A stretch of DNA of 64,000 nt from Bowmanella sp. JS7-9 (GTDB taxonomy: Bacteria; Pseudomonadota; Gammaproteobacteria; Enterobacterales; Alteromonadaceae): assembly GCF_004329715.1 (NCBI RefSeq), contig NZ_JXSY01000002.1, positions 248,001 through 312,000 on the forward strand, read 5' to 3'. Below are positions 33,626 to 42,235 of this stretch, in pieces. The position numbers and the translations under genes are program-made. The number at the start of each line of letters is the position of its first letter. The first letter of the stretch is position 1. The notes beneath the pieces are model-generated. The model searched no databases and was not told the origin of the DNA. It saw nothing but the letters and a program-made list of their open reading frames with translations.

Positions 33626-35268
33626 CGTAAATATTGCTCCGCTTGTGCGATCAAAATTGCCAGTGCTTTGCTTTGTTTTTCATCCAACGACATCCGCCTT
33701 AATTGCTGCACCGTATCGCGGCAATCGGCACTAATATCCGCGTCCGGCGTGGTAAAAAATCCCTGTAACTTAATCGCGTATTGCAGCAGCTTTAACAGTA
33801 AGTTCGGGTTACCGGGACTTAAACGTTTGGCGCGTTTAAGGGTGTCATAGGCAAGTTGAAACTTACCCTGAATGAAGTGGTTTTCGGCATCAGCCAACAG
33901 CAGCATATATTGCTGCATGGATCCTTCGGATTGATGCCTGATCTGCTCAAGTGCGTGGGCTGTGACCGGGTTAGGCGTATATTGACGCGCATCCAGTTCC
34001 TGCATTAGCGCATGTAACTGCTCGTAATCCCCTAACTCATTGAGCATATAAGCACTGTCCGCCGCCAATTCGAGAGGAAACTGTGCATGGCGAGCCAAAT
34101 ATTGATTGGCATCAGCCATCGCCTGACGGGCGCTTTGCATCTTACCCTGCAATAATTCGACGCGCGCAGCAATCAGTGAACGATATGCATCAAAGTCGAA
34201 CTCTTTGGCCTGCTTAACCAATGCGGACGATGCCTCCCGTTGCAGAGTATCGACTGCCTGATTCTGTAATTGACGCTTTTCCTGCTCTGAGCTGGTATTG
34301 GCAGCCTGCTCCAACAGACTTCTTACATAGTTGCACAAATGGCTGACGCTGCGATGAATCGAGAATCGGGTTTGTTCAAGGATCGACAGACAACATTGCT
34401 TGGCAAAATCATAATCGCCATTTGCCTGAGCAATCTCGCAGCCCAGGTAGTGCCGTTCAATGGAGTGAGGGGCGATGCGGATCGCTTCTTTTACCTCGTC
34501 ACAGGCTTCCTGCAATTTTTCAGTGCGCAACAGACACTGTGCCAGCACTTCATGGGCATCGTCAGCCACCATGCGGTTTTCCAGCATGCGTCTGGCTAAT
34601 TCTGATGCTTCGTTAAACTGGCGCAGATACAGTTGGGTGCGCGCCATGGCAATGACGACCCAGGGTAACTGGGTGTCATTCATCAGTTGATTTAACAAAC
34701 TGGCCGCAGACTTAAAGTCGCCATTGCGCCACAGCAGTTCGGTGATTACCAATGAGCAAAACTGCCGATAGCGGCTGGTTTTGGATAATTCTGTTTTACA
34801 GGCATTGATCGCGCCTTTGATATTGCCCGCTTCCAGTTGCTGATAGATAGGCAGCAATGTCCGTCGTTTTAGGCTGGCTTTTTGCAGACGCTGATGCAGA
34901 TTTTCATGATTAAAAGGCTTCAACAGGTAATCATCGGGTTGTAATTCGGCTTTGCCCATCAGTGCAGGGCGCTGCATTTGACCGCTAATCAATAAACACA
35001 CAGAGGCTAATGGCAGGGCATTGGTGGCACGCAGTTGTTCCACAAGCTGCAAGCCATTTTGCTCGTGGTTGCCCAAATTGACGTCGCTGATAAGAAAATC
35101 AAATTGTTGCTGACGACACAACTCGGCAGCATCGGCGGCATGTCGGCACACTGACACATGCTGTGCGCCTAATTTGCTGAGCGCATTACGCAGTAACATC
35201 AGGTTGCCGTCATGATCTTCAACGACCAGAATATTTTTATCGTGATAGGTCAGGGAATTATCAGTCAA
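33622..35268 (-). CDS. Response regulator with TPR-like C-terminal region
   Basis: A 548-residue protein. Residues 12-130 form a CheY-like receiver domain with the acidic pair in VVEDHD, the phosphoacceptor Asp62 (FLISDVNLG) and the Lys of YLLKPFN. The rest is all-helical with TPR-like repeats (for example AIRIAPHSIERHYLGCEIAQANGDYDFAKQC near 265-295 and a last repeat around AYDTLKRAKRLSPGNPNLLLKL). There is no DNA-binding or enzymatic output domain, so it probably acts through protein contacts. No histidine kinase gene is adjacent. It is coupled by a 4-bp overlap to a lipoprotein gene. Confidence 0.9.
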   Translation of the reverse strand: MTDNSLTYHDKNILVVEDHDGNLMLLRNALSKLGAQHVSVCRHAADAAELCRQQQFDFLISDVNLGNHEQNGLQLVEQLRATNALPLASVCLLISGQMQRPALMGKAELQPDDYLLKPFNHENLHQRLQKASLKRRTLLPIYQQLEAGNIKGAINACKTELSKTSRYRQFCSLVITELLWRNGDFKSAASLLNQLMNDTQLPWVVIAMARTQLYLRQFNEASELARRMLENRMVADDAHEVLAQCLLRTEKLQEACDEVKEAIRIAPHSIERHYLGCEIAQANGDYDFAKQCCLSILEQTRFSIHRSVSHLCNYVRSLLEQAANTSSEQEKRQLQNQAVDTLQREASSALVKQAKEFDFDAYRSLIAARVELLQGKMQSARQAMADANQYLARHAQFPLELAADSAYMLNELGDYEQLHALMQELDARQYTPNPVTAHALEQIRHQSEGSMQQYMLLLADAENHFIQGKFQLAYDTLKRAKRLSPGNPNLLLKLLQYAIKLQGFFTTPDADISADCRDTVQQLRRMSLDEKQSKALAILIAQAEQYLR

Positions 35269-35411
35269 CGTGATTTACTTCCGGCAGGTTGTCTTTGCCT
35301 CTCATACTTGTAGAAAACGGGAACAAACGCAAGCACGTTAAGGTATTCAACTTTCGACATTTTATGCCGATGAATACAATTAACCTTGTCTGCTGAAAGT
35401 TTCATCTGCCC

Positions 35412-35882
35412 ATGCTGCCCATAAAAGGCCTCGAACTTCATCCGGAATTCAATGGAACGGTTGCCGCGGCACTGAGCCAGTCGGATGGCGCGGCATTATT
35501 TGCGTTGTATATGGCGATGCAAAACCCGGATGCCAGTGCGCAGCCGTATGTCTTTTCTGCGCCAACCGACCACCACGTCAGTAAACCGGTAAGTGACTAC
35601 CCGGCCAGCCACCTCGCGGCCACAGCAGACGACTGGGTATCATCTGCTACGCTGACAAGCCTGATTCAACAAGGCCTTATCGACAGTGCCAGATTATGGC
35701 AGGCCATGCATCCGCAGCCGCTAGCTGTTAAAAATGATCCGAAACATCTCAGTGCCGAGGTGGTGTCAAATTGTGCGCTATACACGCAACAGCGGTTACA
35801 AGCAGGTACTGGGCGACAGGCTGTGCATGAAGACCCACGGCAATTACTTAACGTGTTGGATGCACTCCATCAGGCGGCTTAA
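35412..35882 (+). CDS. Uncharacterised protein, possibly VC2046/SO_2500 family
   Basis: A 156-residue soluble protein with no signal peptide or membrane helix. The pattern of an N-terminal HPEFNGTVAAALSQSDGAALFALYMAMQNPD segment, a low-complexity middle and a helical C-terminus (LIQQGLIDSARLWQAM) resembles the VC2046/SO_2500 family of unknown function in Vibrio and Shewanella. That match is from memory and tentative. Its stop codon abuts the stop of ychJ on the other strand. No clear ribosome-binding site precedes the ATG. Confidence 0.6.
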   Translation: MLPIKGLELHPEFNGTVAAALSQSDGAALFALYMAMQNPDASAQPYVFSAPTDHHVSKPVSDYPASHLAATADDWVSSATLTSLIQQGLIDSARLWQAMHPQPLAVKNDPKHLSAEVVSNCALYTQQRLQAGTGRQAVHEDPRQLLNVLDALHQAA

Positions 35883-36350
35883 TTAATCCAGACGCGCACA
35901 GCATTTTTTGAATTTTTTACCTGACAAACAGGGGCAGGGCAGGTTTGCTGCGTTTTTAATTTTGCCGCTTTGCGGGTGAATATCACCGCTCACGTAATAC
36001 CATTTGCCTTGTTCACAAAGAAAATCGGAACGTTCACGTAATTGATATAATGCCCCACCCACACAGGAATAAGCGATAAATTCCACTTCGCCGTGTTGTT
36101 CGTCCGATAGTTTGTGCCCGAGGATCTGCAACCCTATCCAATGCTGAGGATCATCAGTCAAATCTAAACTGCCTAAGTCAGGGCGTGTGCTTTCATGCCA
36201 GCTATGAAACAAATACTGGCCATCCGCCAATGCAAACGCAGTGTATCGGGAACGCATCAGGGACTGTGGGCAGGAGGGAATTTCAGATTGTTGAATAAAG
36301 CGGCCACAACAGGTGGAATACAACTGACCGCTTCGACAAGGACATTGCAT
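35883..36350 (-). CDS. ychJ: YchJ-family SEC-C motif protein
   Basis: A 155-residue protein with SEC-C-type zinc-binding motifs at both ends: CPCRSGQLYSTCCG (residues 3-16) and CPCLSGKKFKKCC at the C-terminus. The middle is the conserved YchJ domain (LMRSRYTAFALADGQYLFHSWHEST, then WIGLQILG and VEFIAYS), an NTF2-like fold by family knowledge. The function is unknown. It lies 17 bp downstream of the SulA-like gene on the same strand. Confidence 0.92.
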   Translation of the reverse strand: MQCPCRSGQLYSTCCGRFIQQSEIPSCPQSLMRSRYTAFALADGQYLFHSWHESTRPDLGSLDLTDDPQHWIGLQILGHKLSDEQHGEVEFIAYSCVGGALYQLRERSDFLCEQGKWYYVSGDIHPQSGKIKNAANLPCPCLSGKKFKKCCARLD

Positions 36351-36367
36351 GCCTTACGCCATTAAGA

Positions 36368-36748
36368 TTACCAGGGACCGTATACTAAATTAGCATCCCC
36401 TGAATGGCGAAGATTAATTACCGTGACCTTATATAGCAGGCAAAGCATTTTTAAGACCCGGTAATCACTTTCCGGCAGATTCATATCCTGTACCACGATA
36501 CAGCCTGCCTGACCGCACTTGATTAACTTCTTTAACCAGGCGTGTAACAGATCCTGACCAGGCTTACGCATCATGATGCAATGGTTCAGGGGGTGCGTAA
36601 CCTGCAAATTATCGCTCAACACATACAACCAGCGACGTTGTTGCTGAAATTGAGCTAGCAATGGCGCTAACGCCTGCTGACGATCCATATCGATAGTCAT
36701 CAATTTGTGTTCTGCAAAGCCTTGTTCAAGACGTTCAACGGTAGCCAT
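36368..36748 (-). CDS. SulA-like cell division inhibitor (putative)
   Basis: A 126-residue protein resembling the SulA family: LAPLLAQFQQQRRWLYVLSDN corresponds to the SulA LLPLLQQLGQQSRWQLWLT region, followed by an LHAWLKKLIKCGQAGCIVVQDMNLPESD segment similar to the SulA core, and a divergent end. SulA blocks FtsZ polymerisation during the SOS response. A LexA-like operator lies 40 bp upstream of the start, which supports an SOS role. It is shorter than E. coli SulA (169), mostly at the N-terminus. SulA sequences diverge quickly, so the call rests on pattern plus operator. Confidence 0.6.
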   Translation of the reverse strand: MATVERLEQGFAEHKLMTIDMDRQQALAPLLAQFQQQRRWLYVLSDNLQVTHPLNHCIMMRKPGQDLLHAWLKKLIKCGQAGCIVVQDMNLPESDYRVLKMLCLLYKVTVINLRHSGDANLVYGPW

Positions 36749-36787
36749 AAATTACCTGTTCATTTATACAGTGTGGGTATACAGTAG

Positions 36788-36807
36788 TACTGTATAAAAA
36801 AACATGC
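36788..36807 (-). promoter_or_regulatory. LexA-like SOS operator
   Basis: CTGT-N8-ACAT with an AT-rich centre, one base from the CTGT-N8-ACAG consensus, and with the flanking TA of the full consensus on the left. It lies about 40 bp upstream of the SulA-like gene. An overlapping palindrome TACAGTAGTACTGTA (36780-36794) adds a second ACAG/CTGT pair at non-consensus spacing. Confidence 0.5.
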
Positions 36808-36891
36808 AAGTATTTTTTTTATGCAATTTTTATAAACTGTGTTGGTATTTTCTCTGCATTGTTTAAACAATTAATCATACAGTGGTGTTGG

Positions 36892-37821
36892 ATGTCCCTT
36901 ATGTTCATGTGCAGTGGTTTTGACGACAGGCGTTTACCTCTTCGGCTGATCAGATGGATAAATGTCTTGATGGTCGGTACTGCTATGGTGTGGTCACAGG
37001 CTGCCGTGGCCCAAAATGCTGTGGAGCTGTATATACGTGATGATGTACTTGAGGATTATCTGGCCTTTGTCGCTAACCGCGATGTGCTGGATATCAGGGA
37101 GTTCAGTGGTCGCACCATAAGACGAGATGTTGTCGATATGATCATTGCACAGCAGGCAATGGCGATAGGTGGCTTTAAAAGGGATTATCAATATCACGCA
37201 GGTAAAGTAAATTTTCGTAATACGCGTTTGCTGCAACAAGGTAAGTTGCTGATTAGTTTTGACTCTTATTGGCTCGCTGATGCCGAGGAATTGCAGCAGG
37301 ATGTATATATATCTGACTCGGTGATCCGGCGTGGCGAGTATGTTGCTGGTATTTATACCGGGATGCAGAATCAGGCCATCCTCAAGGTCAACAACCTGGC
37401 GCAGTTGCAACAATTTTCGGCGATTTCGACGCCCCTGTGGCGCACTGATTGGCGCACCATCCAGTCTCTTGGATTAAGCAAGGTACTGCGTGAGGATGAA
37501 TGGATCAGTATGGCCCGGATGGTTAGCAATGGTTGGGTAGATTTTATGCTGATGCCATTGTATCGCTCCGGACACGAAATATATGAATTGGAAAATATTC
37601 GTTTACAACCCGTACCTGGAGTCGTGGTGCTGTTAAACGACAGCCGCCATTTTGTGATAAGTAAACATCACCCTGATGGTAATGCGGCATTTGATGCAAT
37701 CCAAATCGGTCTGGCAGCCCTGCGTGAGCAGGGCAGAATCCTTAAAGCTTACCAGCAAGCTGGTTTTGTGGTTGATCCCGAGCGTTTCATCATTCTTAAC
37801 CCGGCCCAATCTCAGGAATGA
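36892..37821 (+). CDS. Periplasmic binding-protein-like protein
   Basis: About 309 residues with an N-terminal signal peptide: basic RRLPLRLIRW, hydrophobic INVLMVGTAMVW, then AAVAQ as a likely cleavage site. The mature part resembles extracellular solute-binding proteins of the PBP2 type (LYIRDDVLEDYL start, two-lobe pattern, late GHEIYELENIRLQPVPG). No membrane transporter genes are adjacent, so it may be a sensor or orphan rather than an ABC component. The start is uncertain: a TTG at 36859 opens the frame and ATGs occur at 36892, 36901 and 36907; none has a strong ribosome-binding site. It overlaps the dGTPase-like gene by 10 bp at the 3' end. Confidence 0.7.
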   Translation: MSLMFMCSGFDDRRLPLRLIRWINVLMVGTAMVWSQAAVAQNAVELYIRDDVLEDYLAFVANRDVLDIREFSGRTIRRDVVDMIIAQQAMAIGGFKRDYQYHAGKVNFRNTRLLQQGKLLISFDSYWLADAEELQQDVYISDSVIRRGEYVAGIYTGMQNQAILKVNNLAQLQQFSAISTPLWRTDWRTIQSLGLSKVLREDEWISMARMVSNGWVDFMLMPLYRSGHEIYELENIRLQPVPGVVVLLNDSRHFVISKHHPDGNAAFDAIQIGLAALREQGRILKAYQQAGFVVDPERFIILNPAQSQE

Positions 37822-39125
37822 TGGTTATGCAGCGTGCCGGGTAAAAAGAGATTGGCAAACATCCGCGTTGCATAGTCATCTGTCATGCCTGACAGATAAT
37901 CACTGATAACCCGCGCTTTAGCATGCTCGCCGTCAGCGCGTTGCCAGCGAACTGCCGTATTAGCCGGCAACAATCGCTCTGGATCTGAGCTAAAGGCTTC
38001 AAACAATTGCATAATTATTTGTTGGCCTTTGTATTCATGACGCTGTTTAGAGGGTTGATTGATTACGTGCTCGTATACAAACCCTTTAAACATATCCAGT
38101 GCGGCTTTGGCTTCCGGATCCATCACCGCATTGTAAGTGAGCAAAGGGTTATCAAACGGCTCACTGTGGGCGCGCAGTTCAATAGAGGTAACAAGTTGGT
38201 TTACCAGCGCGCCTATCGCATCTTTGCGGCTGTAATGATGTGGACTGAATAATTGTTCGGCCAGTTTGTCAGCGTGATTAGCGAACCAACTGCCTTGCAT
38301 GGCTTTTAGGTCAGCCTGCATTGACTCGAAGTGGTGTGCCTGCACAATCCCCATAGTGATCGCGTCTTCTAAGTCATGGATGCCATAGGCGATATCATCA
38401 GCCAGTTCCATAATCGAACAATCCAGCGATTTGTAGCAGGTGCGCAGACCATATTTACCAGCAGTCAGCTCAGCCAGACGCGATTTATCGGAATCAGACA
38501 GTGGCGCCGTTACCCAGTCGTACATTTCTTTGTCGCAATCAAACAGGCCTTTGGGTGGATACCATTCACTGGCTTTAAGCTGGCGAAAATCGGCAACACT
38601 GCGGCGTTGTTCCGGCGCCAGCATCTGATTGATAAACGCCGGATACTTGACTAACCCCAATACGGTGCGACGGCAAAGATTCATGCCATTTGCCGGCGTG
38701 TAAGGCTCCAGACGCGTCACAATACGAAACGTCTGGCCATTGCCTTCGAAGCCACCGTGTTCACGCATCATGTAGTGCAGGGCAATTTCCCCGCCATGGC
38801 CAAACGGCGGATGGCCAATGTCGTGGGCCAAACACAGGGTTTCGATAAGGGTATCGTCCAGGTGCAATTGTGCAGCCAGTTCAGGTTGCTTGATAGCCAA
38901 TTGGGCCGCGATGCCCTGACCAATTTGCGATGCTTCCAGCGAGTGGGTCAGGCGAGTGCGGTGGAAATCACTCATACCGACGCCATGCACCTGCGTTTTT
39001 GCCTGCAGGCGGCGAAATGCGGCGGAGTGTAACACTCGCGCTTTGTCACGCTGGAAAGGGTTACGATGATCCCGTTCCCGATTGCTGGCCTGAGTCTGGA
39101 ATCTTTCCTGCCACTGAGATTGCAT
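37812..39125 (-). CDS. Deoxyguanosinetriphosphate triphosphohydrolase-like HD protein
   Basis: A 437-residue HD-superfamily enzyme of the dGTPase-like type 2 group. Metal-binding residues seen are His61 (RLTHSLEASQIG) and His101-Asp102 (CLAHDIGHPPFGHGGE), with the C-terminal block DCSIMELADDIAYGIHDLEDAI holding the last Asp. Relatives hydrolyse dNTPs to deoxynucleosides and tripolyphosphate; the substrate of this subgroup is not settled. The start is ATG 39125 rather than 39155, since MQSQWQERFQTQASNRERDHRNPFQRD is the typical start region. It is encoded about 2 kb from nrdA-nrdB, which makes dNTPs. Confidence 0.92.
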   Translation of the reverse strand: MQSQWQERFQTQASNRERDHRNPFQRDKARVLHSAAFRRLQAKTQVHGVGMSDFHRTRLTHSLEASQIGQGIAAQLAIKQPELAAQLHLDDTLIETLCLAHDIGHPPFGHGGEIALHYMMREHGGFEGNGQTFRIVTRLEPYTPANGMNLCRRTVLGLVKYPAFINQMLAPEQRRSVADFRQLKASEWYPPKGLFDCDKEMYDWVTAPLSDSDKSRLAELTAGKYGLRTCYKSLDCSIMELADDIAYGIHDLEDAITMGIVQAHHFESMQADLKAMQGSWFANHADKLAEQLFSPHHYSRKDAIGALVNQLVTSIELRAHSEPFDNPLLTYNAVMDPEAKAALDMFKGFVYEHVINQPSKQRHEYKGQQIIMQLFEAFSSDPERLLPANTAVRWQRADGEHAKARVISDYLSGMTDDYATRMFANLFLPGTLHNHHS

Positions 39126-39314
39126 GGCGCTACTCCCTGGTTGTCTGCGGTACATTAATGGTGAAATGCCGGCCGCAATGACGTTGGACTAATTTTGTTC
39201 ATCAGTATGCCATGAGGTTGGCGGCTAAGCATTGGAAATTGCTCACAATTACTTACAAACACTGACTTTCGAAGTGGTCAATATTACGCCACACTGGGGC
39301 AAACAGGAGGCAGT

Positions 39315-39833
39315 ATGGCAGCACCCCTTATTTGGCTCGGCGCCGGCTTAGCCGCGCTGGCTATCGCAGATAAAGAGCGACGCTCTCCAAAGGGTTCGCA
39401 GGTAATTCATTATCCTGGCGAATCGGTTATGCAAGTCAGCCCGACCGACGGTGCCGTAGTGTGCTGCGGGATCTATGGCGTATTTGACCACACTGGGATC
39501 TGGGTGGACGGCCAGATCATCGAACTAAAAGGAAATGGCTTGGTGCGCGCCGTATCACCGTCACGTTTTTTGGCTAACCGCAGTGGTGAAAGGATATTTG
39601 TATTATGCGATGCGGCCGGTAACGCCATTGAAAATCAGCGCGCAGCCTCGATTGCGCTGAGTAAGGTGTTCACCTACAGCGAATACGACGTACTGAAAAA
39701 CAATTGTCACCGATTTTGCTGGCAATGTATCAGTAATGAGAGGGAGCGTGTAACCGCCTTTACCCAGCTTAATCAGTTGCTGGCAACACATTATCAAACC
39801 CGCTTGCGCTGGCATCCTATCGGGGGGGCGTAA
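39315..39833 (+). CDS. LRAT-like (permuted NlpC/P60) domain protein
   Basis: A 172-residue protein with an N-terminal hydrophobic stretch (residues 3-18, a signal anchor or weak signal peptide). The likely catalytic pair of an LRAT-type papain fold is visible: His59 in VFDHTGIWVDGQIIEL and Cys131 in LKNNCHRFCWQC, in the His-first order typical of the permuted LRAT/NlpC-P60 group. Such domains act as acyltransferases or lipid/peptide hydrolases; the substrate here is unknown. A strong GGAGG ribosome-binding site lies before the ATG. It has no operon partner. Confidence 0.7.
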   Translation: MAAPLIWLGAGLAALAIADKERRSPKGSQVIHYPGESVMQVSPTDGAVVCCGIYGVFDHTGIWVDGQIIELKGNGLVRAVSPSRFLANRSGERIFVLCDAAGNAIENQRAASIALSKVFTYSEYDVLKNNCHRFCWQCISNERERVTAFTQLNQLLATHYQTRLRWHPIGGA

Positions 39834-39979
39834 ATTGAGTGACCGACAATGGCATAAAGTCGCTGTCTGTGGTCTACACTTTTTCCAGTGGCAGGTTAAG
39901 TGTTTGAATTATTGGTTCGTTTAACCCAATTACACGGCGCTTTTTCCTGCTTGTAGCCGGATCACGAGTGGGAGCGCTT

Positions 39980-40774
39980 ATGTCACAGTCATTTAAACAA
40001 TCGCCGGATAATGCCCTTAAAGAAACCGGATTTGCCCGAATTATTCCCTGTAAGCAATTAGATGTGGCCGATCCCCTCAAATGGTTGGGGCTTGGTTGGC
40101 GTGATGCATTCAGGGCGCCGGTGATCACACTGTTCTTCGGGGTGTTGTTTACACTTGCACCCTGGGTGATTTATTACCTGGTGGAACTGACCGGTTGGCA
40201 CCTGATTATTCTACCCTCGATTGTGTGTTTTATGTTGTTGGGGCCGTTTTTGGCGGCAGGTTTATATGATGTCAGCTGGGAGCTGGAAAAAGGCCATCAG
40301 CCCAGCCTGTGGCACAGCATCAAGGCGATCAACCGTAATGCCGTGAATGAATGGGCGTTTGGCTTACTGCTGTTGGTGATCATGATTTTCTGGCTGCGGG
40401 TATCGGCCTTAATCCACGCGTTATACCCTAATTATCTGGAGCCCAATTTAGCCAACCTGATGCCGTTTTTATTACTCGGTACCGTGGTGGGCGCAGGGTT
40501 TACTATGCTGGTGTTTTTTATCAGTGCGTTTACTCAGCCGATATTGATGGAGCGTCGGGTGGACTTAGCCACTGCGGTGCTCAGTAGTATGAATGCGGTG
40601 TGGGTTAATAAAGCGCCAATGGCGGTATGGGCGTTGATTATTCTGACCTGTGTAGGAATCGGATTTATTACTTACTTCTTTGCGTTTTTAATTTTAATGC
40701 CGTTGATTGGCTACGCCACCTGGCATGGTTATATCGACACCATCGAAACCAAACGCGAACGCCATTACGACTAG
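39980..40774 (+). CDS. DUF2189 integral membrane protein
   Basis: A 264-residue inner-membrane protein with about six helices. The block WLGLGWRDAFRAPVITLFFGVLF and the central LLGPFLAAGLYDVSWELEKG followed by helical pairs fit the DUF2189 family (COG5473) of unknown function. The frame opens with GTG at 39968, but a GGGAG site places the start at ATG 39980. It overlaps the yfaE stop by 4 bp tail-to-tail. Confidence 0.88.
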   Translation: MSQSFKQSPDNALKETGFARIIPCKQLDVADPLKWLGLGWRDAFRAPVITLFFGVLFTLAPWVIYYLVELTGWHLIILPSIVCFMLLGPFLAAGLYDVSWELEKGHQPSLWHSIKAINRNAVNEWAFGLLLLVIMIFWLRVSALIHALYPNYLEPNLANLMPFLLLGTVVGAGFTMLVFFISAFTQPILMERRVDLATAVLSSMNAVWVNKAPMAVWALIILTCVGIGFITYFFAFLILMPLIGYATWHGYIDTIETKRERHYD

Positions 40775-41037
40775 GCTAACTCCAGTTCGATATCTGTGAC
40801 TGCCCTGCAACAGCAGGGCAGAATTTCATCGTCATTGATGTAGGCGAGGGGCTCAATGACATAGTCGACTTCGCCGCTTAACAAGCGCGTGCGGCACGCC
40901 CCACAAAACCCTTCCCGACAGTGATAATGCACATCCAGACGCTGGGCTTCCAGCGCCTGAAGTACAGTGTGTTCGGGATGCTGCTCAATATCGCCGTGGG
41001 AGACAACCTTGATCAGACAGGTTTTTCGCTGAGTCAT
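40771..41037 (-). CDS. yfaE: 2Fe-2S ferredoxin YfaE, RNR maintenance protein
   Basis: An 88-residue plant-type 2Fe-2S ferredoxin. Cluster ligands are Cys40, Cys45, Cys48 (HCREGFCGACRTRL) and one of Cys75-77 (LPCCC). YfaE rebuilds the diferric-tyrosyl cofactor of NrdB in E. coli. It is encoded 3 bp after nrdB on the same strand, completing the nrdA-nrdB-yfaE operon known from enterics. Confidence 0.96.
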   Translation of the reverse strand: MTQRKTCLIKVVSHGDIEQHPEHTVLQALEAQRLDVHYHCREGFCGACRTRLLSGEVDYVIEPLAYINDDEILPCCCRAVTDIELELA

Positions 41038-41040
41038 TAA

Positions 41041-42174
41041 TTACAGGTCGAAATCACCAAAATCATCGGCACTGACTTCTGCATCGATCTGGCCAACCAG
41101 ATAAGAGCTGATTTCTGACTCTTGCGGTGCAACCTGTACGTTGTCTGACATCAGGTAATTATTCATCCATGGCAGTGGGTTGCCATTGACTTCAAATTGT
41201 AATGGCAGGCCGATGGCTTTCATTCGCTCATTAGCAATGAATTCAACGTACTGGCACAAAATTTCTTTATTCAGACCAATCATTGAGCCGTGCTGGAACA
41301 GATAGGTCGCCCATTGCTTTTCCTGCTCGACCGCGGTCATAAAGATAGCCAGTGATTCGTCCTGACATTCGGCGGCAATTTCGGCCATTTCTGGATCGTC
41401 TTTGCCTTTTGCCCACAGATTGAGAATATGCTGAGTGGACGTCAGGTGCAGGTTTTCATCGCGCGCAATCAGACGGATGATTTTTGAGTTACCTTCCATT
41501 AATTCACGCTCAGCGAAGGCGAACGTACAGGCAAACGACACATAGAAACGAATCGCTTCCAACGCGTTAACTGAGCACATGCACAAATACAGCTTGCGCT
41601 TTAACTCACGCATGGTCACGGTATAGATGCTGCCATCTTCGGTTTTATGTGAGCCTTCGCCCTGGGTCTGCCACAACTGGGTTGCAAAGATCAGGTCGTC
41701 GTAATAGCGGGAAATATCCGTTGCACGGCGCTTGATCTCATCATTCATCACGATGTCGTTAAATACCGCGCTAGGATCGGTAAACAGGTTACGCAGAATG
41801 TGAGTATACGAACGCGAGTGAATCGTCTCAAAGAAAGACCAAGTCTCAACCCAGGTTTCTACTTCGGGTAAGGAGATAATCGGCAGGAACGCAATATTCG
41901 GGCTGCGGCCCTGAACAGAGTCGAGCAGGGTCTGATATTTCAGGTTCGAGATGAAAATGTGTTTCTCACTTTCAGACAGCTTTTGAAAGTCCAGTCGATC
42001 CTTACTGACATCAACTTCTTCCGGGCGCCAGAAAAACGAGATTTGTTTCTCGATTAATTTTTCGAATACGTTATGGCGTTGCTGGTCATAGCGGGCAACG
42101 TTAACCGGGTTACCGAAAAACATCGGCTCTTGCAACGCATCATTGTTTACTTGATTAAAAGTCGTGTACTTCAT
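41041..42174 (-). CDS. nrdB: Class Ia ribonucleotide reductase, beta subunit
   Basis: A 377-residue diiron protein (E. coli 376) that carries the stable tyrosyl radical, at Tyr123 in HSRSYTHI (E. coli Tyr122). Helices with carboxylate and His ligands are present (for example [11 protein letters not shown] and [12 protein letters not shown]). The C-terminal tail ends DDFGDFDL, as expected for binding NrdA. It is separated from nrdA by 61 bp holding a GC-rich hairpin. Confidence 0.98.
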   Translation of the reverse strand: MKYTTFNQVNNDALQEPMFFGNPVNVARYDQQRHNVFEKLIEKQISFFWRPEEVDVSKDRLDFQKLSESEKHIFISNLKYQTLLDSVQGRSPNIAFLPIISLPEVETWVETWSFFETIHSRSYTHILRNLFTDPSAVFNDIVMNDEIKRRATDISRYYDDLIFATQLWQTQGEGSHKTEDGSIYTVTMRELKRKLYLCMCSVNALEAIRFYVSFACTFAFAERELMEGNSKIIRLIARDENLHLTSTQHILNLWAKGKDDPEMAEIAAECQDESLAIFMTAVEQEKQWATYLFQHGSMIGLNKEILCQYVEFIANERMKAIGLPLQFEVNGNPLPWMNNYLMSDNVQVAPQESEISSYLVGQIDAEVSADDFGDFDL

Positions 42175-42208
42175 GTGTGTGCTGACATTGAGTTAGAAAC
42201 AAAGACAA

Positions 42209-42227
42209 GGCGGCACATAAGGCCGCC
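42209..42227 (-). promoter_or_regulatory. GC-rich hairpin between nrdA and nrdB
   Basis: GGCGGC and GCCGCC pair around a 7-nt loop. On the minus strand it is followed by TTGTCTTTG, only partly T-rich. It could be a weak terminator or an RNA stability element that sets the NrdA:NrdB ratio. Confidence 0.4.
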
Positions 42228-42235
42228 TGCGTGTG

